DNA from: Liopterus haemorrhoidalis
Taxonomy: Eukaryota > Arthropoda > Insecta > Coleoptera > Dytiscidae
Assembly: GCA_963971575.1 (NCBI GenBank)
Contig: OZ020616.1
Location: forward strand, 42,002,250-42,066,249
Reading direction: 5' to 3'
DNA: 64,000 bases
The translations under genes and the position numbers were made by a program. Below, piece after piece: positions 11,236-23,157 of the stretch. The notes under the pieces were generated by a model that saw only the letters and a list, made by a program, of their open reading frames with translations, was not told the DNA's origin and made no database searches. Positions within the stretch are counted from its first letter, which is position 1. Each line of letters starts with the position of its first letter.

Positions 11236-12390
11236 TTATTTCGTGCCTTTCAGCTTTGAAAGAATTAGTTCACATACTATAACATTTATATATACTATTG
11301 CTACATAATAATTCATTTTGTTCTTCTTTCCAATACCAGCTTTCATCCAGGCTAGGCCTCTCCCCGAGTCGTTTAATAGGTCTTCTGTGTTTTTTGGTTC
11401 TGGCTGCATTCCTTCACAGTTTCTTAGGTGGTCTATTGATTCTTCTTCTTCTCTGCAGATTCTACATATTTTCTCCGTTTCTTCCATCCAATAACAGTTT
11501 GCCCTCTCCTCGTTGCCGCATCTGAATCTTGCGATTACCTTCTGCTTCCTCGTTCCTTCTGCCAAGTATCTAGGTAAACCAATAGTGGTTATATCTTTGT
11601 ACACCTTGTTATATGTAGATTCTTGTATTCTGTTAAACTGTTCTTGTAACTGAACTTCTTGGTGTCTTTCTACTATGTTTGTCATCTGTTGACCTTCTCT
11701 TCTTCTTTTTGTGACCTCTTCTATGGAAAAACCGTTCCGTTCGTAATATTTTTTCCTGTTCATTCCCCATTTGGTATCGGTTTTAAACTTCTCTCTCTCT
11801 TTACAGTACTCTTCTAATATTGTGTTTTCTCTCAATATAACTCGCTCTTTATATTTCATTACTCTTCTCCCTGTTAGTACTCTTATTTTCTCTTTTGTCT
11901 GTTTGTCTGTTGATTCCCAGGGTCCATTTTAGGTATTTTCCGTGTATTTTCTTTTTTATTTCTTCTTGTTCTTTCCATCTCCATATTTCCACTCCATATA
12001 GCATCACGCTCTTAACCAGAGTATCATAAACATTCTGCATTTGAAATTGTCCGTAAATTTTCTCTCGCCTATTCCCCAAACCTGTGCCATTACTGCTTTC
12101 GCCTTCTTCGTTAACTCTTGTATATGTCTGTATTATTCGTTATTTTTATTTATATTTAGTTATATTCTAAGTATTTAAACTCATTTATTTGTTCTATACT
12201 CCCCCCTTCCACGTCCAACGTTCCGTTTTTGATCTACCTCCCCCTTTTCTAAATTCCATGACTTTTGATTTTTCTATGCTCAGGGTCATTTTTTCCGTCC
12301 AAGTATCTTTCCACCCGTTTCATCATGTCTTTCATTTCTTCCGGTTTTTGGGATAACAACACCATATCGTCGGCGCAGGTCAAAGTTCAT
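11236..12390 (-). pseudogene. Non-LTR retrotransposon: reverse transcriptase end and C-terminal domain
   Basis: Minus-strand reading, in order: a reverse-transcriptase catalytic box CADDMVLLSQ at about 12380 (YADD/FADD type, first residue changed); EKSKVMEFRKGG; then, in the frame ending near 11849, VKSVMLYGVEIWRWKEQEEI and KYLKWTLGI; then a 207-codon frame (11236-11859) rich in K/E/R with a cysteine cluster CRICREEEESIDHLRNC. The order RT - LYGAEIWGW - KYxxWxLGLxRxTP - CxxC...H...C matches non-LTR elements common in insects. At least three frameshifts separate the blocks, so it is dead and 5'-truncated. Confidence 0.75.
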
Positions 12391-12935
12391 ATTCTCTTAT
12401 TCCCGACTAAAACTCATTGTTTTCTTATATTTTATTTTCACTAATAATAAGGGGTGCCTTTTCACTGTCTTGAAAGATATCAGATAGAGTTTCTCTTATG
12501 ACCATTTGCCTATAGGAAGATCATTATTCGTATGCATTATAAATACTTGAAGAGACCTAACATTTAATAGAGTAGGAAGATATTCTGAACTGTCAACAGT
12601 TTAACATTGTGAAGTTCTTGTGACCATACCGATAGTCTAGTGCACAAATGTGATAAGCGCAATTTTTGTCAAAATCGACTCATGTGTACGACTTGAATAA
12701 GAAGAGTATATAATTCATTATGCATAAACATGGTGCAAGTGCAAGGTAAAAAGAAATATTAAATATTTGTTAAATGTTTAAAATTGGTACTCGAAACAAA
12801 CTTTAAAACCGTTCTTTCTCAAAATAATGTTTTCTGAACTTTTTGTGCGCTAAACCATCGATACGTCCAATATTATACAGCAGAACCACCTTTTTCACAT
12901 CACTGGCCACATTCAGCAATATTTTCTTTTTCTTC
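12391..12935. other. Unassigned AT-rich sequence
   Basis: Nothing recognised before the TIR element that begins at 12939. Confidence 0.35.
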
Positions 12936-12938
12936 TTA

Positions 12939-14374
12939 TGGCACGTTTACATCTAGGCAACATGGTGGCATGCGACCGTTCGACATGTCGCATGCTACCA
13001 ATATACAGCGGTCTGATGGGAGCCGTGCGACATTTTTCTCGTTCCCGTTACTTGGCAGTAAACATCAAAGAGTTTTCGTGCGACACGCTACCAGTTCTGA
13101 AAGCCACATGTTCGCCATTTTGATATTTGATAGTTGTTATTATAGAAGTATTTGTTTTTTAAATTAACTAGTGTTGTAAGAGTTGCTGTACCAACAAAAA
13201 TTATTTAGTAACTTAAATTTATTTAAGGTAAGTGAGTAAATATAAGTTTTGATAAAATAGAGTATGAGAAATAATGATAAACATAATTAAGTAAAGTTAT
13301 GTTATTGTTATGGAATTAAAATTTGTAATAAAATAGTATAAACTAGCAGATTTTAGCATATAAAGCAGATTAATATATTCGTTGTAGTAATATTTTACGT
13401 TATTAAATTTAGTATTTTGTTTAACTATTTAAAAAGGTATTTATAATTTTTAATTTGTTTGTAAATATATTATAGTCGTTTTTAATTTATATAATTACTA
13501 AAATTTCACCTAAACTTGTCATGATTCAGTAATACGAAGGAATTGTCTCCTAAATTTGAACTGCAGTAGTTGTTTCGTTGTTTTGAAATACGTCTTAAAA
13601 TTAGCATTTTTACAGCAAGAAAAAAAAAAACAGCGAAAGACCTTCATGATGATAAAAAAAACACTTTCATCCTATAATAATCACTTATGTAAAGAAATAA
13701 TATATTAAAATGACATCTGGGTATTTAATACTTCAAGATTTAACACAATTAAAATTACGCGCTTACTAAATATCGAATATTATTCTGTCTTATCTATCCT
13801 CCTAATACATTGTACTTTATACTTTCGTTAATATAGTTAGTAAAATAGTTAATAACATACAGTTTCCAGAATTAAAATAACAAAACTGCTTAACAGATCT
13901 ATCCTCACCCTGAAAACTTATTTGAACGTATTCTACAGATAGGTTTAACATTTAAAACGTTCGAACGACCCTTAAAATATATTTTGATAACTCAAAACTG
14001 ATTATTACTTTCTTAATTGTTACTTTCTTTTCCGTTTAATAGCATTTTTAACTGAAAGCAATTTTATGGTCAGCAAAAATTTTCAAAATGTATGAAAATG
14101 TGTTGAAACCATAAAAAACTTTAAAATCTTCATCAACTCTTATGTATTTTTTACACATTTCATCAATTTTATTAATAAAATACCTTCAACTGTAGTTTTT
14201 CAATTCAGTTTTGGTCTGAAATCGTCTCCTAATTAGTAGAAATATGAATAGTGCCTATTCGTGCTGAGCAATAATATGTTGGTATAGACACTAGCTTGTG
14301 AATACGACATGGAGATCGTCAGATCTCGTCAGACTTGTCGTATGCTACCATGTTGTCTCAATGTAGACGCGCCA
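12939..14374. mobile_element. TIR element with TTA target duplication (PIF/Harbinger-like), non-coding
   Basis: The left end TGGCACGTTTACATCTAGG and the complement of the right end, TGGCGCGTCTACATTGAGA, match at most positions. The similarity continues inward (CAACATGGTGGCATGCGAC against CAACATGGTAGCATACGAC). Each end abuts TTA (12936-12938 and 14375-14377), the target size of PIF/Harbinger elements. The 1.4-kb interior is AT-rich with no transposase, so this looks like a large non-autonomous copy. Short open frames at 12938-13167 and 14309-14524 are readings through the ends. Superfamily is inferred only from the 3-bp target. Confidence 0.6.
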
Positions 14375-14377
14375 TTA

Positions 14378-15990
14378 AGTCGCGGGCCGTATTCAATAAC
14401 AAAATGTTTGTCAGGCCATACTTCCTTTTGTAGTTTCTATTTTTTTACAATCTTAGGTTCTTGTTTACGCCGGTTTACACGTATTTACCTCTGCACAAAT
14501 ACGCCTAGTTTGGAAGAAGCCTAAGCAGCGGGTAATAAACTATTTACAATATTATTTTAACTAAATATAAACCAAAACAACAATATTAGTGTATTTTTTG
14601 TAAATCCAAGTTAAGATTAAGTACACGTTTTCTTATGACAAGTAGAAATTTGAGATATATGATTTAGTGTATATAGATTGCGTGTCAGAGGTACATATGC
14701 CATTTATCAAATACTACGAGCATATCTCATCATTGACAAGGGCATATATAATATCTCTTCAATATAACATATATTCAATATTCAATCAAATATTTATATA
14801 CAGTTTTTTTTTACTTAATAGTTATTAGATCAATTCTAAGTTTATTTAGATATGAAAATGTAGATATTTTGGTTATTTACTTTCTAATAAGAAACTGACA
14901 TTATAAGCGTTTAATCAGAATCTCTTAGGTCGACCAAGCTTTTAACGATAAAATTATTCAGATAATTAGTTGCTAACTTGATATTATGTAAATCATAAAG
15001 AAAAATAAACTAGAAAATGTAATGTGCAACAAGCACAAACACCGTGTTCTTGTGAGAGACAAGAAGTCATGGTAAACCATCACCGTAGTCGGATGAACCT
15101 CCCAAGTATTTTGGTTGAGAAACCCGGTATCGTGTAGTGAACCAGAAATAGTCTGGAAATGTTGAGGACAGTTTAAATGAAATAAACGAACCTCGATAAC
15201 GGGTTAAACACTGCGAGTGTTGTGATGTGTTAAACGGCTTGTGAGGTGAAACGGTGATTTGTGAGTTTTTGTGTTGAGTGTCTCTCCATCATGTAGCCAT
15301 AATTTAATTGTAAGTTCTAGTGTACTCTTAAATTTTAATCTTATCTAAACATTAAATGTAGATTAAGTAAAATGCGGATTTTAATTCAAACACCCTTATT
15401 CCTGTCATAAAGAATCATAGCAACCGACCAGCGGACCAATTTAGGGTTTCAGACCTGATCCGCTCGCAAGTTGGGAAATGTGGTAGAGACTTTTAAAGTA
15501 AGTACCATGAAGTACAATGAAAATATTTAAATTCAATTAACCGACCGTGACGTTTCTACCGATGCTAGAAATTCCCCCACAATCTATAATATAATATCCC
15601 AATCTGTGTCCCTGGCTGTCTGGGTGCGTGGAAACAATTGAAGCGAGGTTCTTATAATATAATAGTATTAATTTATGTATTGGACAGTAGTGTGCTGTGA
15701 ATTTTAGTTTTCAGTGTTGACAATAAATTAGTAAAAATGACAGTTGTGTTTTTCATTAAAAAATCACTTCACAATTATTAATTTAGTTGTGAAATACACG
15801 GATCGGGTTTTTTACGAAACAAAACACAGAAAAATGTTATCCTTCCATGATATTCGACATTTTTGATTAAAATTATTATTAGCAGAAAAATAATTATTTT
15901 AAAAAATATTTGGTTTTGATGAAAGTAAGTAAGAAAAATGTGACTTTTTTTTCTTTATTATTATTTTTTCAATTCTTTATTATTTTTTTA
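14378..15990. other. Unassigned sequence
   Basis: Mostly AT-rich. The GC-richer patch 15020-15260 and the segment 15420-15560 look like repeat material, but I cannot match them to any family. Confidence 0.35.
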
Positions 15991-16159
15991 TTTCTACGCA
16001 GTGCCGGCTGTGGGTTTTGCGGGGCATCGGGAAAATAATGCATTTGGTGTCAAAAACTTGCCCTAGCTACTAATAATTGTAAGAAATATCCCCCTTTAAG
16101 CGCGGGGCCTCGGGAAAAATCTCCGAAGTCCCGACCTCTGAGCCGGCCCTGTTTCTACG
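15991..16159. mobile_element. Short hAT MITE with perfect 8-bp target duplication
   Basis: The element is 15999-16151 (153 bp). The left end is CAGTGCCGGCTGTGGG; the complement of the right end is CAGGGCCGGCTCAGAGG. TTTCTACG is repeated exactly on both sides (15991-15998 and 16152-16159). Eight-base duplications and CAGNGCCGGC termini are typical of hAT. It is much more GC-rich than its surroundings and has no coding capacity. Confidence 0.9.
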
Positions 16160-16609
16160 ATTTCTAGGACAAGATTTACAATATCCCACTGCAAACTCTA
16201 TACAGATGGCAGCACATAACGACTACACTAAAGAATTATCAGTGGCTCTAAAACAATGGTTTCTGTTTATTTATCACATTAAAATATCATTTACTTTTTG
16301 GTTAAGTTAGATTCACCTTAAAAGCACTATCTTAGGTTATGGTTGATAAATGTTTATTTTTATTTTTTTATAAAGCACCTAAAAATAAATTGTGTTTTAA
16401 AAGTTCTGCACAGTCCCACCTGTTTAGAATCTCTGTATATTGAACAAATGACGTGGGTGTGACGCATGCGTAGTGTTCAGTGGGATATTGTAAATCTACC
16501 CCCAAATGTGAACACAATATATTAAAGCGGGCAAACAATTAAATTTTACTGTGCAATAGTTCCTCACGATTTATTTCAAACTGATTTGATATATAGTGTA
16601 AGTACGCTT

Positions 16610-16705
16610 TATTCCGTGAGTGTATTTTTTCATGTGTGCTTTTTTCTGTGTTCGTATTAATCCGTGTGCGTATTAATCCGTGTGCGTTTTTTCCGTGTGC
16701 GTATT
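16610..16705 (+). repeat. Short degenerate tandem repeat
   Basis: About five imperfect units built around TCCGTGTGCGTATTAA. No function suggested. Confidence 0.6.
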
Positions 16706-16929
16706 TTTATATTATATAAGAAAATGGAAAATTTATTTTAATAAATATATTTTAAATTTAACGTCTCAAATCATTTTTAGTTTTAACATTATAAATATAA
16801 TGCACTGCGTGAAAATGAATCGTTTTCCCATCTTAAAAAGTTAATGAATAAATAATTCGGAATAATACTCATTATTTGTCCAGTTTTTAATAATACGCGA
16901 TGAGTTGATTCAATTTGAATTGGATGAAG

Positions 16930-17215
16930 TTAGGCGTATGGATAGAGTAAGAAGTCTGAGGTGGCGAGCAAGTTCCACATTAAGGTAATGATTTGTTTGC
17001 CAACACAGTTGGCAATGGGTCCACTAGTATTATCTAATAGGCTAGCAACATTTTTGATAAAAGTGGTGCGATATAAAGTTTGGTAACAGTGACGCACTAC
17101 AGTATCAAACTGAAATAGAAATGGGCCGGACATATTGCGAGATCTGCAAATTACAGATAGACTAAATAAAATTCTAGAATAGATGCCAGGAGACAACTAG
17201 CTTTAGTAATACTAC
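16930..17215 (+). pseudogene. LINE C-terminal remnant
   Basis: The plus strand around 17115-17200 reads KWAGHIARSANYR and then, past stops, DARRQLA. This fits the pattern KWAGHIARM.DNRWTK..TEW.PR found after the reverse transcriptase in many insect LINEs. Several stop codons lie within it. Only this short block is convincing. Confidence 0.5.
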
Positions 17216-18600
17216 GTACTTGTAGAAGACTACTAGCATTAGAACTAAACCACCTACCAAATGGGTGTTGTTAGAACAAGACAGAAAAGTCCAAAACCAG
17301 CTAATACACCATCAAATCTCAATTATATAAGTATCAGATAGATATGAAATTAATTAAATTTCCAATAAATAGAATAATTATTTTTATATTTTTTTTTAGT
17401 ATTAACTGTGCGGGATTCTATTAATGTTTTTCTTATTTAATTTTTAATTTTATATGAACAAAGATAGCGCTTACACTTTAACAACGCCATCTTCAAATTA
17501 ATTTGTTTCAAACCGTGTCACTTCTTCTTCATATTACGTTTATCCTTCAAGTTATCTTTTTATTTGCGTTTCCTGAGCTTATCCTCCAGGGTACACACAA
17601 CTTTTAATTTAGATTAAATATTTTATTTGTTCTGCAATGTTTCAGTTATGTTTGTACCTGCACAGACATTTTGAAACATAAAGAGAAGTAGAATGAATTT
17701 TGCTCTTGGCTCAAATGTTTTGTGTGCCATCACAAAGTACAAATATGTAAAAAATATAATGCAGCTAGCTTTACAACAAGATTAAGCTGTTTGTTTCCTA
17801 GTGTTGGAGAAAATACTAAAAGATTATTTTCAAAAACTTATAATTAGAAGTTATTATCCAGGGACTTGCACGTAGTTATTTAAAGGCAGTGTTATAAAGT
17901 TTCACATAACAGCGTCAATATGAAACTTTTAATTTAGATTCTATATTATTATATAAACTAAATTTTCTTATTTATACTTTAAATTTGAAGGTAGAGTACG
18001 TAGAAATATAACTGAGTACTGTTTTCAAAGTGTGGTCGCTGGTATTCGCAAGCCCATGATCATTTACCAAGAGGTCTGCAGATTTTTCAACTGCTTTTTC
18101 AAGAATGAAAAAGAACACACGTCGACCAGTAAAAAGACTATGAAAAAGAGAAGAGATCAGCCAAGAGAAATCATATCATCGGCTTACTGCAAAAACTAGA
18201 CAACTTCCAAAATATAGTGTCGAGCAATTAGCATTCTAGGATTTGAAAAGACTTAATAAATTGTTACCGATACAAGCCTCGGAGTTTAGAGTCACTACAC
18301 ACGTCACGCATGACATTCAAGTAACATATTATACACCGCCGGATTTCGTGAGACATCAGCAATCTTATAACCGTGAATCTACAAAATTCGCGATATGTGA
18401 AGAGTTATTAATGAACTTGTAATTTTTCCCTTTTTAACCAATCACAAACACCCTTTAGGGCCATAAACCAAATTCCGTCACCGAATATCATATAAAAAAA
18501 CGGTCATTTTTTATATCAGGGACACAAATATTTCAACAGTTCTACGAAAAACATCTAACTTAAAAAAACTCGCTCTCTGTTTGAGTTCAAACTTGAAAAA
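17216..18600. other. Unassigned AT-rich sequence
   Basis: No domain or terminal repeat recognised. A TATAAAAAAA tract at about 18491 might be a promoter remnant of the GC-rich unit downstream, but this is a guess. Confidence 0.3.
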
Positions 18601-18601
18601 C

Positions 18602-19050
18602 TCACGCTTTCTGCTGTGAGCTTTTCAACCTTTGTTTCGCCGCGAAACCTCACGCTTTCTGCTGTGCGGTTTTCAACCCTTCGGTTCAGTGCGAAACCCC
18701 ATGCCTTCTGTTGTGCGAGTTTCAACCCTTCGGTTCAGTGCGAAACCCCACGCTTTCTGCTGTGTGAGTTTCAACCTTCAGTTCCTCACGAAACCACACG
18801 CTTTCTGCTGTGTACGTTCAACCAGTGCGTTTCAACCGTCGCGAAACCAACTTGCGGTTCTCAACCGCTCAACCATCGCGAAACCTCTCGTTTCTTTACA
18901 CCAGTGGTTTTCAACTGATTAACCATCGCGAAAAACTACTCGCCGTTCAACAAGTGCGTTTCATCCATCGCGAAACCACTCACCATCTGTGAGTGCCTCC
19001 ATCGCCGACCACTCGCCGTTCAACGAGTACGTGTCAACCATCTTTTCTCG
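18602..19050 (+). repeat. GC-rich minisatellite, about 48-50 bp period, decaying to shorter units
   Basis: The phrase CACGCTTTCTGCTGTG recurs at about 18602, 18650, 18700, 18749 and 18796, alternating with GTTTCAACCYTTCGGTT and GCGAAACC. Further right the unit degenerates into GTTCAACCATCGCGAAACC-type repeats. Two frames stay open through it (96 and 100 codons) because the period is near a multiple of three and stops are rare. Base composition is far from the AT-rich flanks. I do not recognise the parent element; a 5' UTR or LTR of a retroelement is possible. Confidence 0.75.
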
Positions 19051-19560
19051 CTGATGTCGAGTAACTCATCGACGCTGACGCTCGCCGCCATGGCGACGCC
19101 GCTGCCAGGAACGACGCCCGTCGTCTCCTCAGATCCCTCTTTTCCCTAAGTCTCACATCCTCTCCATCCCGATGCCTTTCTCGCCTCACGAGAAAGCGTC
19201 GCGCTATTCTTACTTATATTTTTTGTCATGTGTTTTGTTATCTAGTCTTTCTCTATGTTTCATTGTTATGTTACATGTTGTTATTTTGTTATTATTTTCA
19301 ATTCTATTCTTTTGTTAAATAAATACTTAAACTCATATTCTGCATTTTCAGTCATCATCAACATCTCCTGCCACTCTTTTTAATTTTTCAGAGATCGTTT
19401 AGTTCGACGAGGCTCTTCAAGCCAAGTCAGGCATAACGACCCGCTCCTAAGCTAGTTCGCGGGTTGTGTTAACGGTGGGACCTAAGGACCTCTTCCGAGG
19501 GCCCCTCCCGCAACAAAATCATATTGTAAAATTAAAGTTGTGTTGACATGTGTATGTCAT
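19051..19560. other. Unassigned GC-rich to AT-rich sequence, possibly retroelement-derived
   Basis: Follows the minisatellite. It holds an AATAAA at about 19319 and a GC-rich end (GTGGGACCTAAGGACC to CCCGCAACA, about 19473-19516). The layout resembles an LTR with a polyadenylation signal, but no second LTR, primer site or target duplication was found. Confidence 0.3.
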
Positions 19561-19650
19561 TAAACTTTCTATCTCACAGTAAACTTGGAGTGAGATCGGA
19601 AAGCAAGCTCGGAGTATTCTGAGTCGCTGCGTTAAGTTAAGTTACGCTGA

Positions 19651-19932
19651 GTTAAACTGCAATGTTACGCGTTTCGTTGCGCACATGGTATAATTGTGTG
19701 TAGTATGTTCTACCAAGAGTGGGTTCGGGAAGCAAGCTCGGAGTGCTTCTAGTTACTCTGTTTAACTCCAGACGGTTCGAGGAAACGCGTTTAGGCATTT
19801 TCTCGAACGATCTGGAGTTAAACAGAGTAACTAGAAGCACTCCGAGCTTGCTTCCCGAACCCACTCTTGGTAGAACATACTACACACAATTATACCATGT
19901 GCGCAACGAAACGCGTAACATTGCAGTTTAAC
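19651..19932. repeat. Perfect 122-bp-arm palindrome
   Basis: Bases 19651-19772 are exactly complementary to 19811-19932, with a 38-base spacer that can itself pair partly (GGTTCGAG with CTCGAAC). Both strands therefore encode nearly the same 70-codon frame (start MGSGSKLGVLLVTLFNSR), which is a by-product of the symmetry. A diverged version of part of the arm lies at 19590-19650 and another at about 20128-20172. Exact arms imply recent origin or gene conversion. A transcript would fold into a very long hairpin. Confidence 0.95.
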
Positions 19933-20127
19933 ATTTTTAAATAATTGCTCAAATTCGATGTAAAACAACATTAAAATTTTGTTTTATATTTTGTTTCCAC
20001 GGCTATCTGCACTTTGATGAAAACATCATATTTTATTTTCCAAATATCTATTTTAACAACTTTTTATGCTCGTATCTTTGCACTAAAATGTACAGAAGAG
20101 CCAATTTCTGCACTTATTCAAAATCCC

Positions 20128-20172
20128 AGATTAAATTGCTATGTTCTGCGTTTCGTTGCACAAACGGTATGT
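20128..20172 (+). repeat. Diverged copy of the palindrome arm
   Basis: GATTAAATTGCTATGTTCTG and the following CGTTTCGTTGCACAAACGG match the left arm start at 19651 (GTTAAACTGCAATGTTACGC, CGTTTCGTTGCGCACATGG) with scattered differences. It lies inside an 85-codon open frame that I regard as chance. Confidence 0.6.
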
Positions 20173-20279
20173 ATGACACTGTACTTAATAATGAAAAAAA
20201 TTGAGTTAGCTTCTTTTTGTAATAACCCGACGATAAAGTATTGGTATGAGATATACTTGGAAATTACCTAGACTATCAA

Positions 20280-20530
20280 TTGAGTAGGATATCGTTTCGG
20301 GTGGCTTTTTGTAGTATAGATATCAGTATTAGTATCGGTAAAAGCTATTGATACTATGTGGTATCGATTATTTTACCAGTTAAAAAAAGATATTGTGTAT
20401 TCAGCGTTGGGGTATCGAAGTTATCAATACTTTGTAGTGATATCGTTTCGTAATATCAATGAAAAATAAAATATAAAAAGTAATCAATATATAAAGTATC
20501 ATTATTTCCTGGAATCGATTAACGTACTAG
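20280..20530. repeat. GTATCGAT/GATATCG-rich segment
   Basis: Repeated short palindromic words (GGTATCGA, GATATCGTTTCG, TTATCAATAC) resemble the terminal clusters of the hAT remnant at 30.0-31.2 kb. No matching pair of ends was delimited here. Confidence 0.35.
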
Positions 20531-20712
20531 TAAAAAAAAAACCTGAATAATTTTTATTTATTAAAAAGGCAAAAATGTTTGCACAGGCTTGAGCTTAACT
20601 AAGAAAAACAGTATTTGGGATGTTTTCCATGAAAATGGCGCCTTTTCCCAGGATCAGTTTTAAATTTTTTTTATAATTCATTTTTTTATGGAATTTTCGG
20701 CAAAAATACTAA

Positions 20713-21255
20713 TAGACCGGGAGCTCATGACTGTTTTTGGTCTCCGATTTCATACAGCATGCCTTTTGGAGGAGAGAATATTTACCCTGTGACAACAAAA
20801 AAGGGATGGTACTAAACCCCTGCACGCTTTCCGGTCATAGGGAAAATTGCATTTCCACTTAAACACAAAATTTTTGTGCTTTTTTCTGATTTAATATTGA
20901 TACAAATTTAAAGTCTTTTAAATATATGCATGCGATTCGGAGGGTCCCAAAGGGCTCAAACGGTCATGTGATCTTGTAATAAAAAAATATGATTTTCCGC
21001 GTTTTCATACAGCATGCCTATAATTAAAACACTTTAAATTTGTTATAACTTTCTTTTGACAAAAGGGCAAGCAATATTAAATCAAAGAAAAACACAAAAA
21101 TTTTGTGCAAGTGGAAATGCAATTTTCACTATGACCGGAAAGCGTGCAGGGGTTTAGTACCAACCCTTTTTTGTTGTCACAGGGTAAATATTCTCTCCTC
21201 CAAAAGGCATGCTATATGAAATCGGAGACCAAAAATGTCATGAGCTCCCGGTCTA
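20713..21255. mobile_element. Fold-back MITE with about 190-bp arms
   Basis: TAGACCGGGAGCTCATGAC at the left and its complement at the right (21237-21255) begin long inverted arms, left to about 20920 and right from about 21023, with few mismatches. The right arm lies directly beside the diverged Helentron-like copy F. The central loop contains a duplicated TTTCATACAGCATGCC. TA at both ends suits a Tc1/mariner-type target, which I infer only. No coding capacity. Confidence 0.8.
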
Positions 21256-21257
21256 TA

Positions 21258-22300
21258 ATAAAAAAACTTTTGTGTCCCACCCCATTTTCCAGAAGGGTCA
21301 TCTAAATATCTGAAAAAATCGAACATTGATCAAAGCCAGAAAAGATCAATAGAAATTATGATTAGTTTAGTTTTTAGAAAAATATTATTTTCTTTGTATC
21401 GTTGAAAAAATAATATCTTTTTAAAAATGTATTGTATGGTAGGAAAAGAATACTCTTAAATATAGATTAAGGAAAAGAAAGTAGTTTCTAGATTTTTTTT
21501 TACTTAAAATTTTTTTTTCTTTTCAAATGTGTTGGTACTAAAAAAATTATTGTGCCTCATCTTTTAACGCAAAGGGCTTAAACTAAAAATCTGCAAAAGT
21601 TCTGAGTAATTTAATTTGATCTAAACCGGAAAAGAGAGGAATTTTTGATCAGATTTCGTTTTTGGAAAAAATTGCCGTTTTTGTGTTTTTGACAAATTAT
21701 TTATTTTTTTAATTCATGGCTAAATTATGGCTACTTATGTTATTGATTTTTTGTATTTATGGCTAAGGTCTATGACTGCCATGTCTTTTTTTTAAATTAA
21801 AAATATAATAAATAAAAATTTATCAGCTGAAAATCGAGTTCATGTGTGGATGCTCTTATACTACTCTTATACAGTTTATTTTTAAGTATCAAAGAGGAAT
21901 AAATCATTTATAGTAGTGAAATACTTCTAAATCAAATAACACATTCTAAATAGTGAGACATACGTTTTTTAAACAAAAAAATATGAAGCAATTTATCAAT
22001 ACATTTCTTATAAATTTAATGAAGATTTAGATATGAAGCAAATTGTGGAAAAATCGCTGGGATTTTTTAACTTAAATTTCATTATGACGAATTTTACACT
22101 TATTGTTTTAATTTAGTGTTAAAAAAAAAATGGAAGCACAGAGTAGGAACTCAAATAACGAAAAAAGTAACCATCATTAAATTGTTTATTTTGATGTGAT
22201 TATAGAAAAAATTGTCTCCTAAACATCCAACATTCTGTTATCTTGCACTTATTAAATACCTGCACAACTCTGAAATGTGTGAAAATTTACACTTCACATT
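21258..22300 (+). mobile_element. Helentron-like element, diverged copy F
   Basis: Blocks in the family order are recognisable despite divergence: GGGCTTAAACTAAAAATCTG, then AATTTTTGATCAGATTTCG, and at the right end TACCTGCACAACTCTG with the palindromic TGTGTGAAAATTTACAC and CTTCACAT. The left end and microsatellite are gone or unrecognisable. It is older than copies A, B and D. Confidence 0.5.
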
Positions 22301-22304
22301 ATTA

Positions 22305-23150
22305 TTATTTTCAAATTAAGTAATATTACGCGATCCCACCGCTGCCACCATAATTGTTGAATCCCGATTTGTATTTATTATTGTATATATCCGATAGAGG
22401 AGCCTACCTTGTGTTACATACAATAATTCAGGGTCGTTCCTTAAAGTATTTGTAGACATGTCACCAAACATTTTTCGATCACGTGATGTAATTTGCATTT
22501 CATCGAAATGGGATCAAATTACATAATTGCCAAACCCAGTTTAGTTGAATTTGAGACGGAAGTAAACAAAATATCCTCTTCCCAAATATTTGAATATACA
22601 TTCCCTTCAAAACAAATTTCTTCTCGTCACGTATTGTTGAAAATCCGTTATTTCAGTGTTGTCCTAACCTTTTCACATCGCTAGAATCAACAAGAAGCTA
22701 TTCTTAAAGCTGTATAAAGAAGGTAGTTGATGTGTAGAAAGTTGCAGACGAGAGAGTAAAAGGTGCATAAATAAATAAGTGAACGGATATACGCGTGAAA
22801 GATCCAGGAAGTTAAACAAATGCAACACTAAGTTTTCTTGGAACGTGAAAATATCTTACAAAGACCTAAGGTATTGGTTACAGTTCTAATGAATTGAACT
22901 TCCGTGAGCACACGCTTTTTTACTTCAAGATATATGTTGGTTTTAGATTAGGGTTTTTTAGTTTTATGGTGTTTTTAAAATTGTAAATTACGAACAATAT
23001 GTTACAGCAGTTTTTTACTTGACTGTTGGTAAAAGATTAGAATGTTGCCTTGGATGTTTGTGTGTGCACTAAACAGTGACGTACGACGCTTATTTAGAAC
23101 CGGAGTCAGACAAGATAATGGCATTTCACCTCTGCACTTTAATCTCATGT
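22305..23150. other. Unassigned AT-rich sequence
   Basis: No recognisable gene. Frames of 60-63 codons at 22316-22684 show no domain. Confidence 0.35.
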
Positions 23151-23157
23151 TTTAGAC

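Noticed and set aside
18602..18900. CRISPR array
   Set aside because: Units are contiguous and degenerate with no unique spacers, in a eukaryotic repeat context; this is a minisatellite.
18419..19516. A solo LTR covering the minisatellite
   Set aside because: No matching TG/CA inverted ends, target duplication or primer site could be shown; only an AATAAA and a promoter-like TATAAA are present.
19652..19931. Two 70-codon frames on opposite strands encoding almost the same peptide
   Set aside because: A direct consequence of the perfect palindrome at 19651-19932; there is no independent sign of coding.
20014..20271. 85-codon frame beside the palindrome
   Set aside because: It includes a diverged copy of the palindrome arm and has no domain; probably chance.
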